Below, piece after piece: positions 38,288 to 49,051 of a stretch of 64,000 bases of DNA. The stretch spans positions 62,001 through 126,000 of the forward strand of contig JAPYMA010000637.1 in the NCBI GenBank assembly GCA_035041965.1. The letters are read 5' to 3'. The notes below the pieces were generated by a model. It made no database searches, was not told where the DNA came from, and saw only the letters and a program-made list of their open reading frames with translations. Position numbers and translations under genes: made by a program. Every line of letters begins with the position of its first letter. Position 1 is the stretch's first letter. This DNA comes from Anisakis pegreffii (Eukaryota; Nematoda; Chromadorea; Rhabditida; Anisakidae).

Positions 38288-39289
38288 TCTCATCGATTTC
38301 AATTTTATGCAGAACTCTGATCCAATCTGTACACGAGTTTGCAATCGTATTGGCTGTGCAAATCCCAGATCAAGTTTTCAACGTGATGAAATTATGAACT
38401 TTCGAACAGTTTGAAAATGAACGAAACTTGTGCTGAGCTGAAACACGTCAGTGAGTCGTGATTCTTAGGCTTTTTAATTGAGCCATGTTTTTTGATTGGT
38501 ATCGTATAATGTGGTGTATAGTGATGATATTCATCAAATAAATGTTCAAGTGTTCATTATAAGCGCATCAAGATAGCTTCATAAAAGCTCAGCGATAAAA
38601 TCAAATAACAAAGCACACACACAATTGCGTAATAATGTGAAGGAAGATAATCAGAAACAGTATTTATATTCTGATCACTTAACATTCACAATTCAACGAT
38701 CTGCTATTATTTGTGGCTTTTAAGTCAACAAAAACACGTTCACGTAAAGTGCAAATAGTCATCGGGCTTACTGCCAAAGCACCACTCAGATTATTAACAC
38801 TAATTGCGAGTGGAAAGAGTGATTTATTCTTGATTGCACTGAATAGCTCTGAATATCATTGATGAGTTTGAACAACAGGTAAAAGTTGAAAGATGAACGA
38901 ATAAAGAGTTTGAACAAAGGTGAATAAAACAAAAATCGAAAAAAAAGAAACAAGTAAAAGGCTTAGAAAAACGTGTGATGATTATTAGTATAGGCGGTGT
39001 TATGGGCAAAAACCAGTTTTGTGAGTATTTGTTATGCACACAAACAGCCCGATTGACCAGTTTGGAACGTTTGTGTCCCTCGTTTGGTGTTTGCCTCATC
39101 ACAAAATTACAGTCGAACACACAAATTCAGTCAAACAGTCCGTCTCATTCAGTCATCATCCTCATCATCAACACCACCACCACCAAATATACAATCATCC
39201 ACAGCAGCAGCAGCAGCACTCACTCCATATTGCAACTACTATTAATATCATCTTATGTTCGCAATAATATTCATAATACCTCATCGATA

Positions 39290-42127
39290 ATGCAGTCAAC
39301 TTCCTCATCACATTCCACAATGCCCACTGCACATATCTCCTTCCTAGACACTGACTCCAAATCGATCCTTAATACGATCAATCTACGTCTCAACGATATC
39401 GACCTCAAACTGTCATTTGTTCTCGAACTTCTTGCGAATCGATTACCTCACAACACACCGACAACCACCACAATCCCTCCCACTAATCTCACAACTCCAA
39501 CCAATATACCTTCTTCATTTCCCATATCCCTGAACAGCACCACCACCCAAATGTTACCCGTTATTACATCACAAACAATCGACTGTTCCGATTACTCATC
39601 ACTGCTACCACAATCACTTCCTTCTGCCAACCAACACCAAACCCCACCCACCTCGATGCCCTCGGGCATTTCGGAGAAAATTGATGAGATTAAAGCTGAA
39701 ACGTCGTCGTCGAGAAGTGACAATATAAAAGATGAAAGCGATGGCGAAGAGGAAGAAATTGATGATTTTGAAGATGATCTCGGAGAGGTTCGTTTATTAG
39801 TTGCATTTTAATTATTCATTTTCAGTAGAGTCTATTGTTTATTGTTCTGTTCTTCGGTTACATTCTCTCACTTGAAAATCCCGTCTCTTCTGCATTCCTC
39901 ATAATCACAAAACCATTGAATACCTTTTCAATTCAGTATATCACTATTAATCTAATATGATTATTTTCAAACTTAAATCTTATGCTTTTACCCGCTCAAA
40001 TATATACACTTTTACCATAACATTTATCTTTCTATCGATCGATCAAATGAATGAAATGAAAAAAAATACTGAATCGTGAGATCAAATGATTTTGATATAG
40101 CAGTAAAATATCATTTAGATGATATATACATAAAAGAACATGAATATTTTTGTTCAATTAAGAGAATGCTGACAGTTCCGTATGTAACACATTATTTGAT
40201 TCGATTCATAAACTATAATACAAACATTTTACAAAAATACGATATCAACAGTTTACACGTGCAATAACTACATAACTAACCATTATATTTGCATAAACTT
40301 TTGCGTAGTGAATACACTCGCATTAACGAAATTCAAAAGAATTAATGTTTTTATACAAAATTTCCTCATTCATTTTCAATCTATTTATAATAATGTCAAT
40401 AAACCAGCATTATCAACTTTCTTCGCAGTTCACTTATATTCATTCATATGTCACTAGAATTTTCCATTTAATATTTTATCACTCTGACATACACAGCTTT
40501 AACCATATTCAAATGACGCGTTTCCAAAGAATCATTTATTAATACCCTTTATCAATTGTTACATTTTTAAGGAGGAATCGCAGGAAAGGGAAGCTAAAAT
40601 ACTGCATGCTCAGGGAAGTTTTCCAGAGGGTGCCGTCAGGAGGGCGGCCGAAAAGGCTGCACGAAGTTTTCAAAGTACACAACCGAAGGTATGCACTTTT
40701 ATTAACTTTCGTAATAACTTCCTAATGGAAATATCAGCTGTGTATAGTAATACTTGAATTTATCAACTGAATTTACTTTGTGGTGATATTTGTTTCGAAC
40801 GTGTCATCTGCTATCATTGTTCCATTTCATTCTACAATCTGAACACAGGATGGTGGAAGTGAAAGGGGCATTTTGCTGTGAATATGGATGAATCAATTTG
40901 CAATGAAAATGATGAACTTTAAGGTATTTGCATGGCAAATATTACGCGAGTCAGTAACAGACGATGAACTCAGGAATGTTCAGATATCGCTGAGAACATT
41001 TCACGGCGAAACTGCATCTCACTTACTCTCAAGACAGTTACCGAAAGTAATTTTATTTGCAACATTAAATAAATGAATAGAAATCGCATTGCTGAGTGCA
41101 GCAGTGCGACCACAATCTATCAAATTCTATGTTTGAATAATCCTAAAGCCAATTACCAGTTAATACCGATATTATTTAATCATTGAACTGATCAGTTAAA
41201 CTTGAACAATATCATTATAATTTTGTGAAATGTTGTTTGTAGACTGAATTCAACATAAAATGACCGAAATAGGGCATGACACGATCACTCATCACGAGTA
41301 ACAGTGCAATCGCTGTTTCAAGAGCCCAGTCCATCTTGAAATGGATCTTATTATCCAGGATCTAGTGATGCATTTTCTGAGATGAACTCTTGAAGTTTAT
41401 TTATCATGAAATCAACTGAAAAGTTTAGATCCGCACGAACCGTTCACAGAAATGTGCATATATTCGGAATGCGAATTGTTTCTTAATCAGACCACTTCTA
41501 ATTCAACACATACTTACTTATTTGGAAGTTTAGTGTGAACGGAAAATATGTACAATAAATAAAAATTCAGATTCGATTGGTGGTTGAGGCAACAATGTCA
41601 TACTTTAAATGGGACCATTTGAACGACGAAAATCAACTGACGAAGGCAAAACTTCTTTTGAGTCATCTCAAAAATAATGCGAAAGTGAGAAATTGGACTC
41701 TACGAGAAGGACGACCAAACAGGTTCATTTTTTTTTAATTATTAATTTCATCATTAATTTTTGTTATTTTTGAAACGAAGTCATGAAGTCATGCATATCG
41801 CAAGTGAATCACTTCCAGCAGGACTGTATCGATGCCCATTTATCGATACGAATGTACTGAATAAAATCATATTCGGTTGTGATTTGAATATAGATAATGA
41901 CTGCACAACGAAATGAAATGAAAGTATGTTTCATGAGAGACTGCTGGTAGTTCTTGATAATTACATGAACTGATTACGTTACTGACCGGCTGATTTGTTC
42001 ATAAATAATCTTTAGAACAACGAATAATATGGAAATGGTATGGAAACGATACGCAGCATTATTAGGACCAGGCGGGCTAGCAGCTGTTGGTTTGCTACCA
42101 AATCAAGTGAATCAACTCAATAGATAA
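39290..42127 (+). CDS. BEN-like-domain protein, candidate LIN-14 family
   Basis: Exons 39290-39787, 40572-40688, 40924-41046, 41571-41722 and 42016-42127 join in phase to 333 residues. The N-terminal exon is low-complexity (Ser, Thr, Pro) and ends in an acidic run ([16 protein letters not shown]). The C-terminal 150 residues look folded: [51 protein letters not shown] and [16 protein letters not shown]. The pattern A..ILRE..TDDEL......LL.RQLP..K...V.E....YF resembles the BEN DNA-binding fold, and I believe it is close to C. elegans LIN-14, a heterochronic BEN-type transcription factor; this is from memory and unverified. All four introns are bounded by GT and AG. The ATG at 39290 is the first in-frame Met that makes sense, but the frame is open further 5', so upstream exons are likely. 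Confidence 0.7.
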
Positions 42128-42794
42128 TTGTTGTTTTGGCTGTAAAATCGCTGTTGTGTATGGGTCGTTCATTAGACTATTCGCACAAAACAGTGACCAA
42201 ATTTTCCGGTGAAATTCGTCCTGAGTACAGGCAATTGTGTAGTGCTCTTCCAGCTTGCAGCATTTTCCAATGCATATGAAGTACCACTCTTATATGTTCA
42301 CACTGTGGCAACCCAAAATTCATGAGTAATCTCTTTCAACGTGCTCAAACGTCATTAATGATAACCGTCGAATGCAAAATGAAGAATTTAGTGAATTGCA
42401 AAGTAATATTTTCTCATATGTCTCATCGAAATTTGACACAATTTCGGAAATACGGCCCGCAATATTCTATAATGAAATCGAAGTTTTTGAGGAATACAGA
42501 GTTTATGCGCACTTTTTCTTGGAGAATTAATGAACTCTTTAAAATGCATGAAAAATAAAACTGTGTTAAATACTTTTAAAAAAATGAATAAAACCGAAAA
42601 TGAGGCGGCATTTACTGTACCAGGAATTTTTTTCAAGTATTTTTTCAATGATATCTGAGCGGAAAGAATCTCATGTCCACAGTGTCAACCTCTGCCGTCA
42701 CTAAAAACCTATCCCTTAAGCCATCAACCCGAGTGATTAGAATGCACGGTGCCTTTATAACTCTATATAAATAATATATGAATCATGTTAAAGA

Positions 42795-42802
42795 CTACCT
42801 CA
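42795..42802 (+). promoter_or_regulatory. let-7 family seed match downstream of the LIN-14-like gene
   Basis: CTACCTCA is the full 8-mer match to positions 1-8 of let-7 family microRNAs. It lies 670 bases after the stop codon. A weaker match (TACCTCA) is near 43758. Whether either is inside the transcript is unknown, and one 8-mer in 2.5 kb can arise by chance. Confidence 0.25.
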
Positions 42803-43010
42803 TTTTTTGCTATTATCATATCTGATCATTGTCATCGATTAATCTCAATTTTTATTCAATATAAATTTTTATTCGAGAATAAACAGCAACTAATACTGAT
42901 CCAGTGTATTATTCACAAGGTACCAGCATATGCAATACATAACAGCCTCATCGGTAAGGTTGAAATGACCAAAACTGATCGGCAGTAACATTCACAGAAA
43001 CAAAGATGAT

Positions 43011-43040
43011 AATGATCATATTTTTAGTATTATGATCATT
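43011..43040. repeat. 10-bp stem hairpin
   Basis: AATGATCATA and its exact complement TATGATCATT flank a 10-base loop. Located in the noncoding stretch after the LIN-14-like gene. Confidence 0.45.
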
Positions 43041-44712
43041 AGTGAATATACGTTTTCACCTTACAAAAATGAAATTTTAAAAAATGAGATCGAACATAAC
43101 TTTCGTCAGTAATTACCGTTTCAAAGGAGTTAATCTGAATCTTCAAAACCAGTTTATTAAACTTCCAGCCAATTTCTACACAATGACAGCGACATCCCCA
43201 ATATTGCTAAAATATTGTTTTTCAGATACTTACCGTAATTTTATTGCCAGATCAATTTTCGCAAATAGGAGATCAATACGACAGCCTACGATAAGATTAA
43301 GTTTCAGGTCGAATGGAGTAAAACAAATAAGATTATTGTTGATATAAATTTACATAATTATTTGAATTGCTTACTATTAGATAAAGTGGAAAACTGTCAA
43401 ATATTCAATGTACAGGTGAAATGCTCTGAAACTTGAACCGACGAGAAAACAAGTTATAATAAAACCTTGTAACTGTAAAAGATCAACATGTGATAACCAG
43501 AAATTGACAACGAGTCGATCAATTAACTGCCGTATTTTCATAAGTAAGTCTATGTATTCAATCGTAAACAGCTACATCGGTAAACGGTGGCAATAAAACG
43601 ATGACAGTAGAAATAGCAGAATGTTGCACGTGTGTATTGTTTATGTAGGTGTTCGTTTGTTCGTGTTTCTTCTATGAATTGTTCAGTGAAAGAAAAAACA
43701 ATGGAAAGCAACTTAATCAATGACATATTCGACGGAACATGACACTAACAAATATTATACCTCATAAATTAGAAATTTTGTCTTAGAAAAAATTAAACCT
43801 ATTGCTTGACTGATGAACTGTTTGATATTACACCACGTAAAAAATGATGTCACTTGAACTTTTGATTGATTACTTTAGATAAATTCAATTATGTTTGATT
43901 GAATTTTGATAAATTACATGTTTGGTGTAAATTGAATTAATTTAGAAGTAAGTGTTTGTTATGGTGTGTTGTCTGAAAAAAGAAACGTTCAACGGTAATC
44001 TTTCGGATGTCGGCCATTCGATATTCACTAACGGTAACTGGACAGATCATTAGAGATAGTGATGTATAAACAGAATTCACAAAACCAGTTTAGCGTGATG
44101 CTTAATTGAAGCACACATCACTGTGTGTATACGCATTGTATCTTCGAATAATAACAACATACAACGTAACATTTACGATAAGTAAACCATTTCGCAATTC
44201 ACTCTTCATTCATACCTATTTTCACCCCTTCCATTCACAATTTATTACACACGAATACTGTTCCTTTTCATAACAAATTTTATTACTCGATCCCCTCATA
44301 AGTGTTCTTTTATACACAAAACGACCAGTAACCATTTCAGATACCATTCTTTATAACTAACTTGAAATATTTTCGAGTATTTCTTAAAATATAAAACTGG
44401 GTGCTACAATCCAAAAGATGTTACTTGATTGAAGCATGACCAAAACAATTATAATTTATTCCTTGATAATCGATTCAGAATGAATTATCACTGTCAAGCG
44501 AGTGGTTAGTCTCATAAGCATTGGAATTAGATGCAGGCAGATATACACACATAAGATCATTCAATAAGTCACAATCAACAAATTCGTATAAAAATTATCT
44601 CGCCACCAAGTTCCTTCCTATCATCACTTCCTGCCGATAAACAGACATCTGTTTAGACAAAACAACAAAACGAGAAGTAAAAATCACAAATAGCCATTAA
44701 ACTGAACAACAA

Positions 44713-45760
44713 TCACAATTCAGAATTAACTTTACGAATGCAAGACACATCGTTCCCTTTCAGCACTCGTTGTTCACATAAGTATTTCTAAAATGCAAAT
44801 TCAACTCATCAAACAATCAACATAAAATAAACATCGTGAATGAATAAATGAATGAAAGCATATCGTCAAAAAAGAACATTCTTGACCATTCATCTTAACT
44901 GAATTTAACAAATAACGAGAAAATAAAATGAAAAACCTGCAAAGGAATTCGACTACGGCCAGAATAAAACCAACGTTCAATGTCTTCATCGTAATCCCCC
45001 AAAATATTTTCACATTGTTGTTTTAATGAGGTTATTTCAACACCTGGCTTATCCCACATTTCATGAGGAATACCCAATTCCACCTCAACGGGAAATCATA
45101 ATTATTGATCACATACAAAACAAGAATAACTACAACAATAATTAGTTTGCAGTAGCTCGGTATTTAGTCATTTTTTGAATACTGTTAACGATGAATGCTT
45201 GTGTGTCATTGCTATGTGAATCAGTTGTTGAAAGAATGATTTTTGAAAGAATAGAAAACAACTGATCACCTTAACACCTCGCTGATGCAGTTTATTGAGT
45301 GTATTCATCGTGGACGTTTCCTCTTTTGAGAATCTTTGCAAGCCTTCTTTATCTTTGTGCAGTTTATACTCTAGCATGTGATTACACAGCTCTTCTAATA
45401 TTTCAATGAATTGTATTTTGCGATCCAAAGCGTTCATCTTGAATGGCTCGATTAATTCGATTGTTATTTTAGTTACAATTGAAAACACAACAACAATGAT
45501 ACAACAACCATCAACTATTTCTCACTTAATGCCGTTTCTCGATACGATAAAAATAAATCTGCAAAAATAAAATCGAATTAAACTAAAATTTTTCCAACCT
45601 GATCACGATACTTCAATGATGACAACTGATTTTCAAATTCTCTGACGAACAAAACACAAGATTCACATTTTGTTGGTGCTTGAATCAGTTGCTGTTCACA
45701 GTGACAACTGTCGATCAAAACTATTACCAACAAATAGTTAATTATTATTCGATGAGTCAT
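44713..45760 (-). CDS. Canopy family protein (CNPY3/4-like)
   Basis: Four phase-0 exons: 45599-45760, 45270-45437, 44937-45083 and 44713-44787; 183 residues (an in-frame ATG at 45793 would add 11). Canopy proteins are saposin-like, disulfide-bonded proteins of the endoplasmic reticulum that help fold or traffic receptors. A signal peptide (MTHRIIINYLLVIVLIDSCHC) is followed by KCESCVLFVREFE, then LEELCNHMLEYKLHK, TLNKLHQRGVKVELGIP, LKQQCENILGDYDEDIERWF and YLCEQRVLKGNDVSC, each matching a block of vertebrate CNPY3/4 with all six saposin-type cysteines. The C-terminus ends VNSEL, which could be a weak KDEL-type retrieval signal. The start of exon 2 is the least certain boundary (acceptor TTCAAG). 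It follows MED31 on the same strand by about 0.25 kb, suggesting co-transcription. Confidence 0.85.
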
Positions 45761-46008
45761 TATTATTTTCAACTTTTGGTTCAACCGTTCCATTCGAGTA
45801 CATCTGAAGTAATTCTTTTATTTTTCTTTTGATGAAACTTCATTTTCATTTCAAGACAGCAAGTATTATTATTGTTGCTATAACTCAAACTGCTGAATAA
45901 CATCAAAAAATAAACTTTCATCATAAACACATTTATCAGTTAAATCGAAATGACTATATCGAATTACTGCAGTCATTACGACGATATAAGATACAAGTGG
46001 TGTTGCAT

Positions 46009-47665
46009 TCAAAAGTTGATCATAACGTTGAGAGCATTTACCACGAAATGCAAGCAACTAACATGTAGTCGTTGCCTTTTCCTCGTATAATATTGCCACT
46101 GTAATATTTGTTGCTCTTCAATAAATTTCGCATTCGCATTACACGCTATGGCCTCACGAAACTCTGAATGCTGAATTGCCTCCAGAAAATGTAAACACTG
46201 CGGATATTTCAATGCTCTGAAACTGTTTCTTGGCATTATTCGTAATTATCGTACAAATAAGAAAATAGTAATAGTAATAGCTATTATTCTTGCTATTAAG
46301 TAGGCAAGCAAAAGCAAACTGTAAAATGAAACCGATCAGCGTAATTTGCAAAGAAACACTTAAAAAAGGGATAGTTCTGATCAAAATGATAAAGATAACT
46401 GTTAGTATTGCTCTTATTGGTATTGTCTCCAAGAAGAGAATATCATTGTTACAATTTTTACTAAACACTGCAGTCGTTACAAGTGATTACTGAATAATGT
46501 AACAATAAGAATGACAATCACTGCTACAATTATTGCGGCTAATGGATAAAATTGATAGTATTTTCAGAATAAAAAATCGTAAAATAACCTAGCGTATTCG
46601 GGCCGTTTCCAGTACAGCAAATACTTAAGATAATTAATGAAGTATGCTTCTTTGAAATATCCCCGTTGTGCCAGAACTGCAATAACAAAATTACAACGTA
46701 CCGAACCTCGACCCATCCATCTCACATTGAGCGCGTATGAAGTAACGGCTTAAAACTAAATTTGCTATTTCAGAACCCATCGGGTGACAAGCGATTCATG
46801 TAGTACTAGTGTTAGCAAAACTCCGACTACATTTCAACGACGGCATTCAGAAAAAATCACAGACTAAAACAAATTAGTGATGATGACGAAAGACAAAACA
46901 TGAGTGACGATCATGAAGTTTCGTTCACCATTTTCTCAAAAACGAAACCCGAGATGGTACTATTAAGCAATGATTTGTCCACATATTGTCGGTCAAGTGA
47001 TAAACAACTGCTAAATACTGCTAAATATGAATGAACTGAGAATGAATACATGTAATTCAAGTTAAATATATTACAGTACAAAATTATATAAAATGCTGTA
47101 CTTTATCGAATCCCGGAATATCGAGATTTTTGAGAACATCAATCCCAGGATCAGGATTCAAAAATCCGGACCCAGCGATCCCGTTTAAACACTTTGGCAC
47201 AAATCAATGACTTTGATTTGTGCTATATAGTGTTTATAAAAATAAAAAAAACGTTGCAGTCGAAAACAAGATTAATAAAAACTTATGTTCACCAGAACAC
47301 AAAATACACCGATCAAAGTAATCTTATTGGATTAACTGCTGATAATCGCAAATAACTGTTTGATAAATATCGCTGAATTGATATTATTAATGTGACAATT
47401 ATTCCGGATATAATAAATAATAATACCGAATGGAATCGAATGAACTTACAATTGAGATAGTGCGGATTGGACAATGCTTGAACGAATTCACACTCCACTT
47501 CGAAACGTCTTTTTTGCTCCTCTGATGTTTCCACACCGCCCACCGCACTCAAACTTGCTCCTCAATTGTAATTTTTTAATATTGAAAAAATGAATAATAC
47601 TGTTTGATTTCAAAAAAATAACTGATGCAACTGCTCTTGACTAAACCTGAACTTTCGTTCTCCAT
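46009..47665 (-). CDS. MED31: Mediator complex subunit 31
   Basis: Four exons in phase: 47647-47665, 47450-47560, 46589-46676 and 46009-46216; 141 residues. The core of the Mediator middle-module subunit is complete: RFEVECEFVQALSNPHYLNF, LAQRGYFKEAYFINYLKYL, YWKRPEYARALKYPQCLHFL and KFIEEQQILQWQYYTRKRQR. MED31 links RNA polymerase II to activators and sits at the knob of Mediator with MED7. The 19-bp first exon (MENESS) was inferred because the second exon has no ATG before an upstream in-frame stop, and donor and acceptor phases match. The tail after the core (LHVSCLHFVVNALNVMINF) is short and not conserved as far as I know. CNPY begins about 250 bp downstream on the same strand. Confidence 0.92.
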
Positions 47666-49051
47666 CAATAATTTCAAACATAGACCTCGAAGACATATGA
47701 AATTGCAAAATGCATTATTATCATATAGTACTCGTGTGATGAATATGTTTATGAAAATAAGCGGTGCTACAAGCCACAGCATAAACTCTGGATAAGCCTC
47801 AACGTTACGGCTCAGAGCTGCAGGTGGGCCTGAGCTAGGATATAAGTTTCATTCGAAGTCTCGTGTCGAACCTCCGCCGAAGGCAGGAGTAAATCTTGGC
47901 TTGAGGTTGATGTGTAAGACGGCCTCTTTCCATAGATACGATTACTTCAAGAGTATAACCTATCAAACAACATTCGAGAAAATGAATAGCATAAATTGAA
48001 TGCATGTAAATACCTCTGATAAGATCCAGCGCTGCGACTTTGATACGATATTATCGGAACAATCAAAACACTTTTTTTCTTACTACTGCAAATAATATCA
48101 CGCAAGTTTGAAAAGCCACTCTTAGCATTAGGCGGCACAGGCGCAATCAGCCAAAAGGCGGAGTTCAACCATTATTTGGAGGAGGGTCCCTACCATCGTA
48201 AATCACAGACAAAATTACACCACACAGACAAAACGAATGAAAGGAATCCTCATTTGACTGAATTTAATCCTTCTTTGTTATTCTGAAATCTTTCTTAGAC
48301 AAAAACGTCGATTGCAACATATTTCATGTAGCTATGATTAGGGTCAGGTCGGGGTTGCGAAATCTTGCTATAAACACATTGCAAGCGATAAACCAGTGGG
48401 CACGGCACATCCACCATGTGGTTATTAGCCAACATCCAGCTGATCCAGTTGAAGTCAACAAGGAAATCATATTCAGATCACATTTCTGCTCTCTTTAAAT
48501 TCATTCTCAGATCGTTATCCTCATGAAATGGCAACCGAACGAAAAGCTAATTCGATTGGAATCAAATGGAATTGGAATGAGTTTCGCAGTTCTCAAGTGT
48601 TTGTTGTGAACGTTTAGAATGTTTATTGAGAGCGCTTAATGAATGTTAAGTGAAGAAACGTTTAGACGAGCATGAACATGCATACGAAACGAATACGTGA
48701 AATGACTTTGAATATGGACACAACCATGAAATATTCACCGTTTGTTTGAATTATGGACTGAATCATGTTGAGCATATATCGTATATCACCAAGATTTAAT
48801 TAAGTTAATATCAGCACTTATTAATCTATCGATCGACAACATCAATACTATCTGCACAAATATTGCAAATGTAAAGATGAGTAAGTCTCACCAGAAATTA
48901 TCATGAGGCGTGAAAAAGAACAACACAACACAGGAACGCATGATGATGCAACAAAAAAGTATCACGATGAAAAATATTGGCACAAAAAGCAATGAGTAAA
49001 TTATCGCAATGTTGGACGTTGTTAGAGGGTTAACTTTTAATGAACTGATTA
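47666..49051. other. Intergenic region
   Basis: Between D2HGDH and MED31, both minus. A more GC-rich patch at 47770-47935 and another at 48120-48200 may be old repeats. No gene or RNA recognised. Confidence 0.4.

Larger units (their letters stand above)
42128..44712. other. 3' untranslated region and convergent intergenic DNA
   Basis: Between the LIN-14-like gene (plus) and CNPY (minus). AATAAA at about 42554 could end the LIN-14-like transcript; others follow. One let-7 8-mer seed match and a 10-bp stem hairpin (43011-43040) are noted separately. No coding exon recognised. Confidence 0.4.

Noticed and set aside
39034..39267. ORF with His and Gln runs before the LIN-14-like exon
   Set aside because: It is in another frame from the downstream exon and no intron joins them; may be 5' UTR or an unplaced exon.
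47313..47552. TTG-initiated reading of the MED31 N-terminus
   Set aside because: TTG is not expected as a start here; a 19-bp upstream exon with ATG matches in phase.
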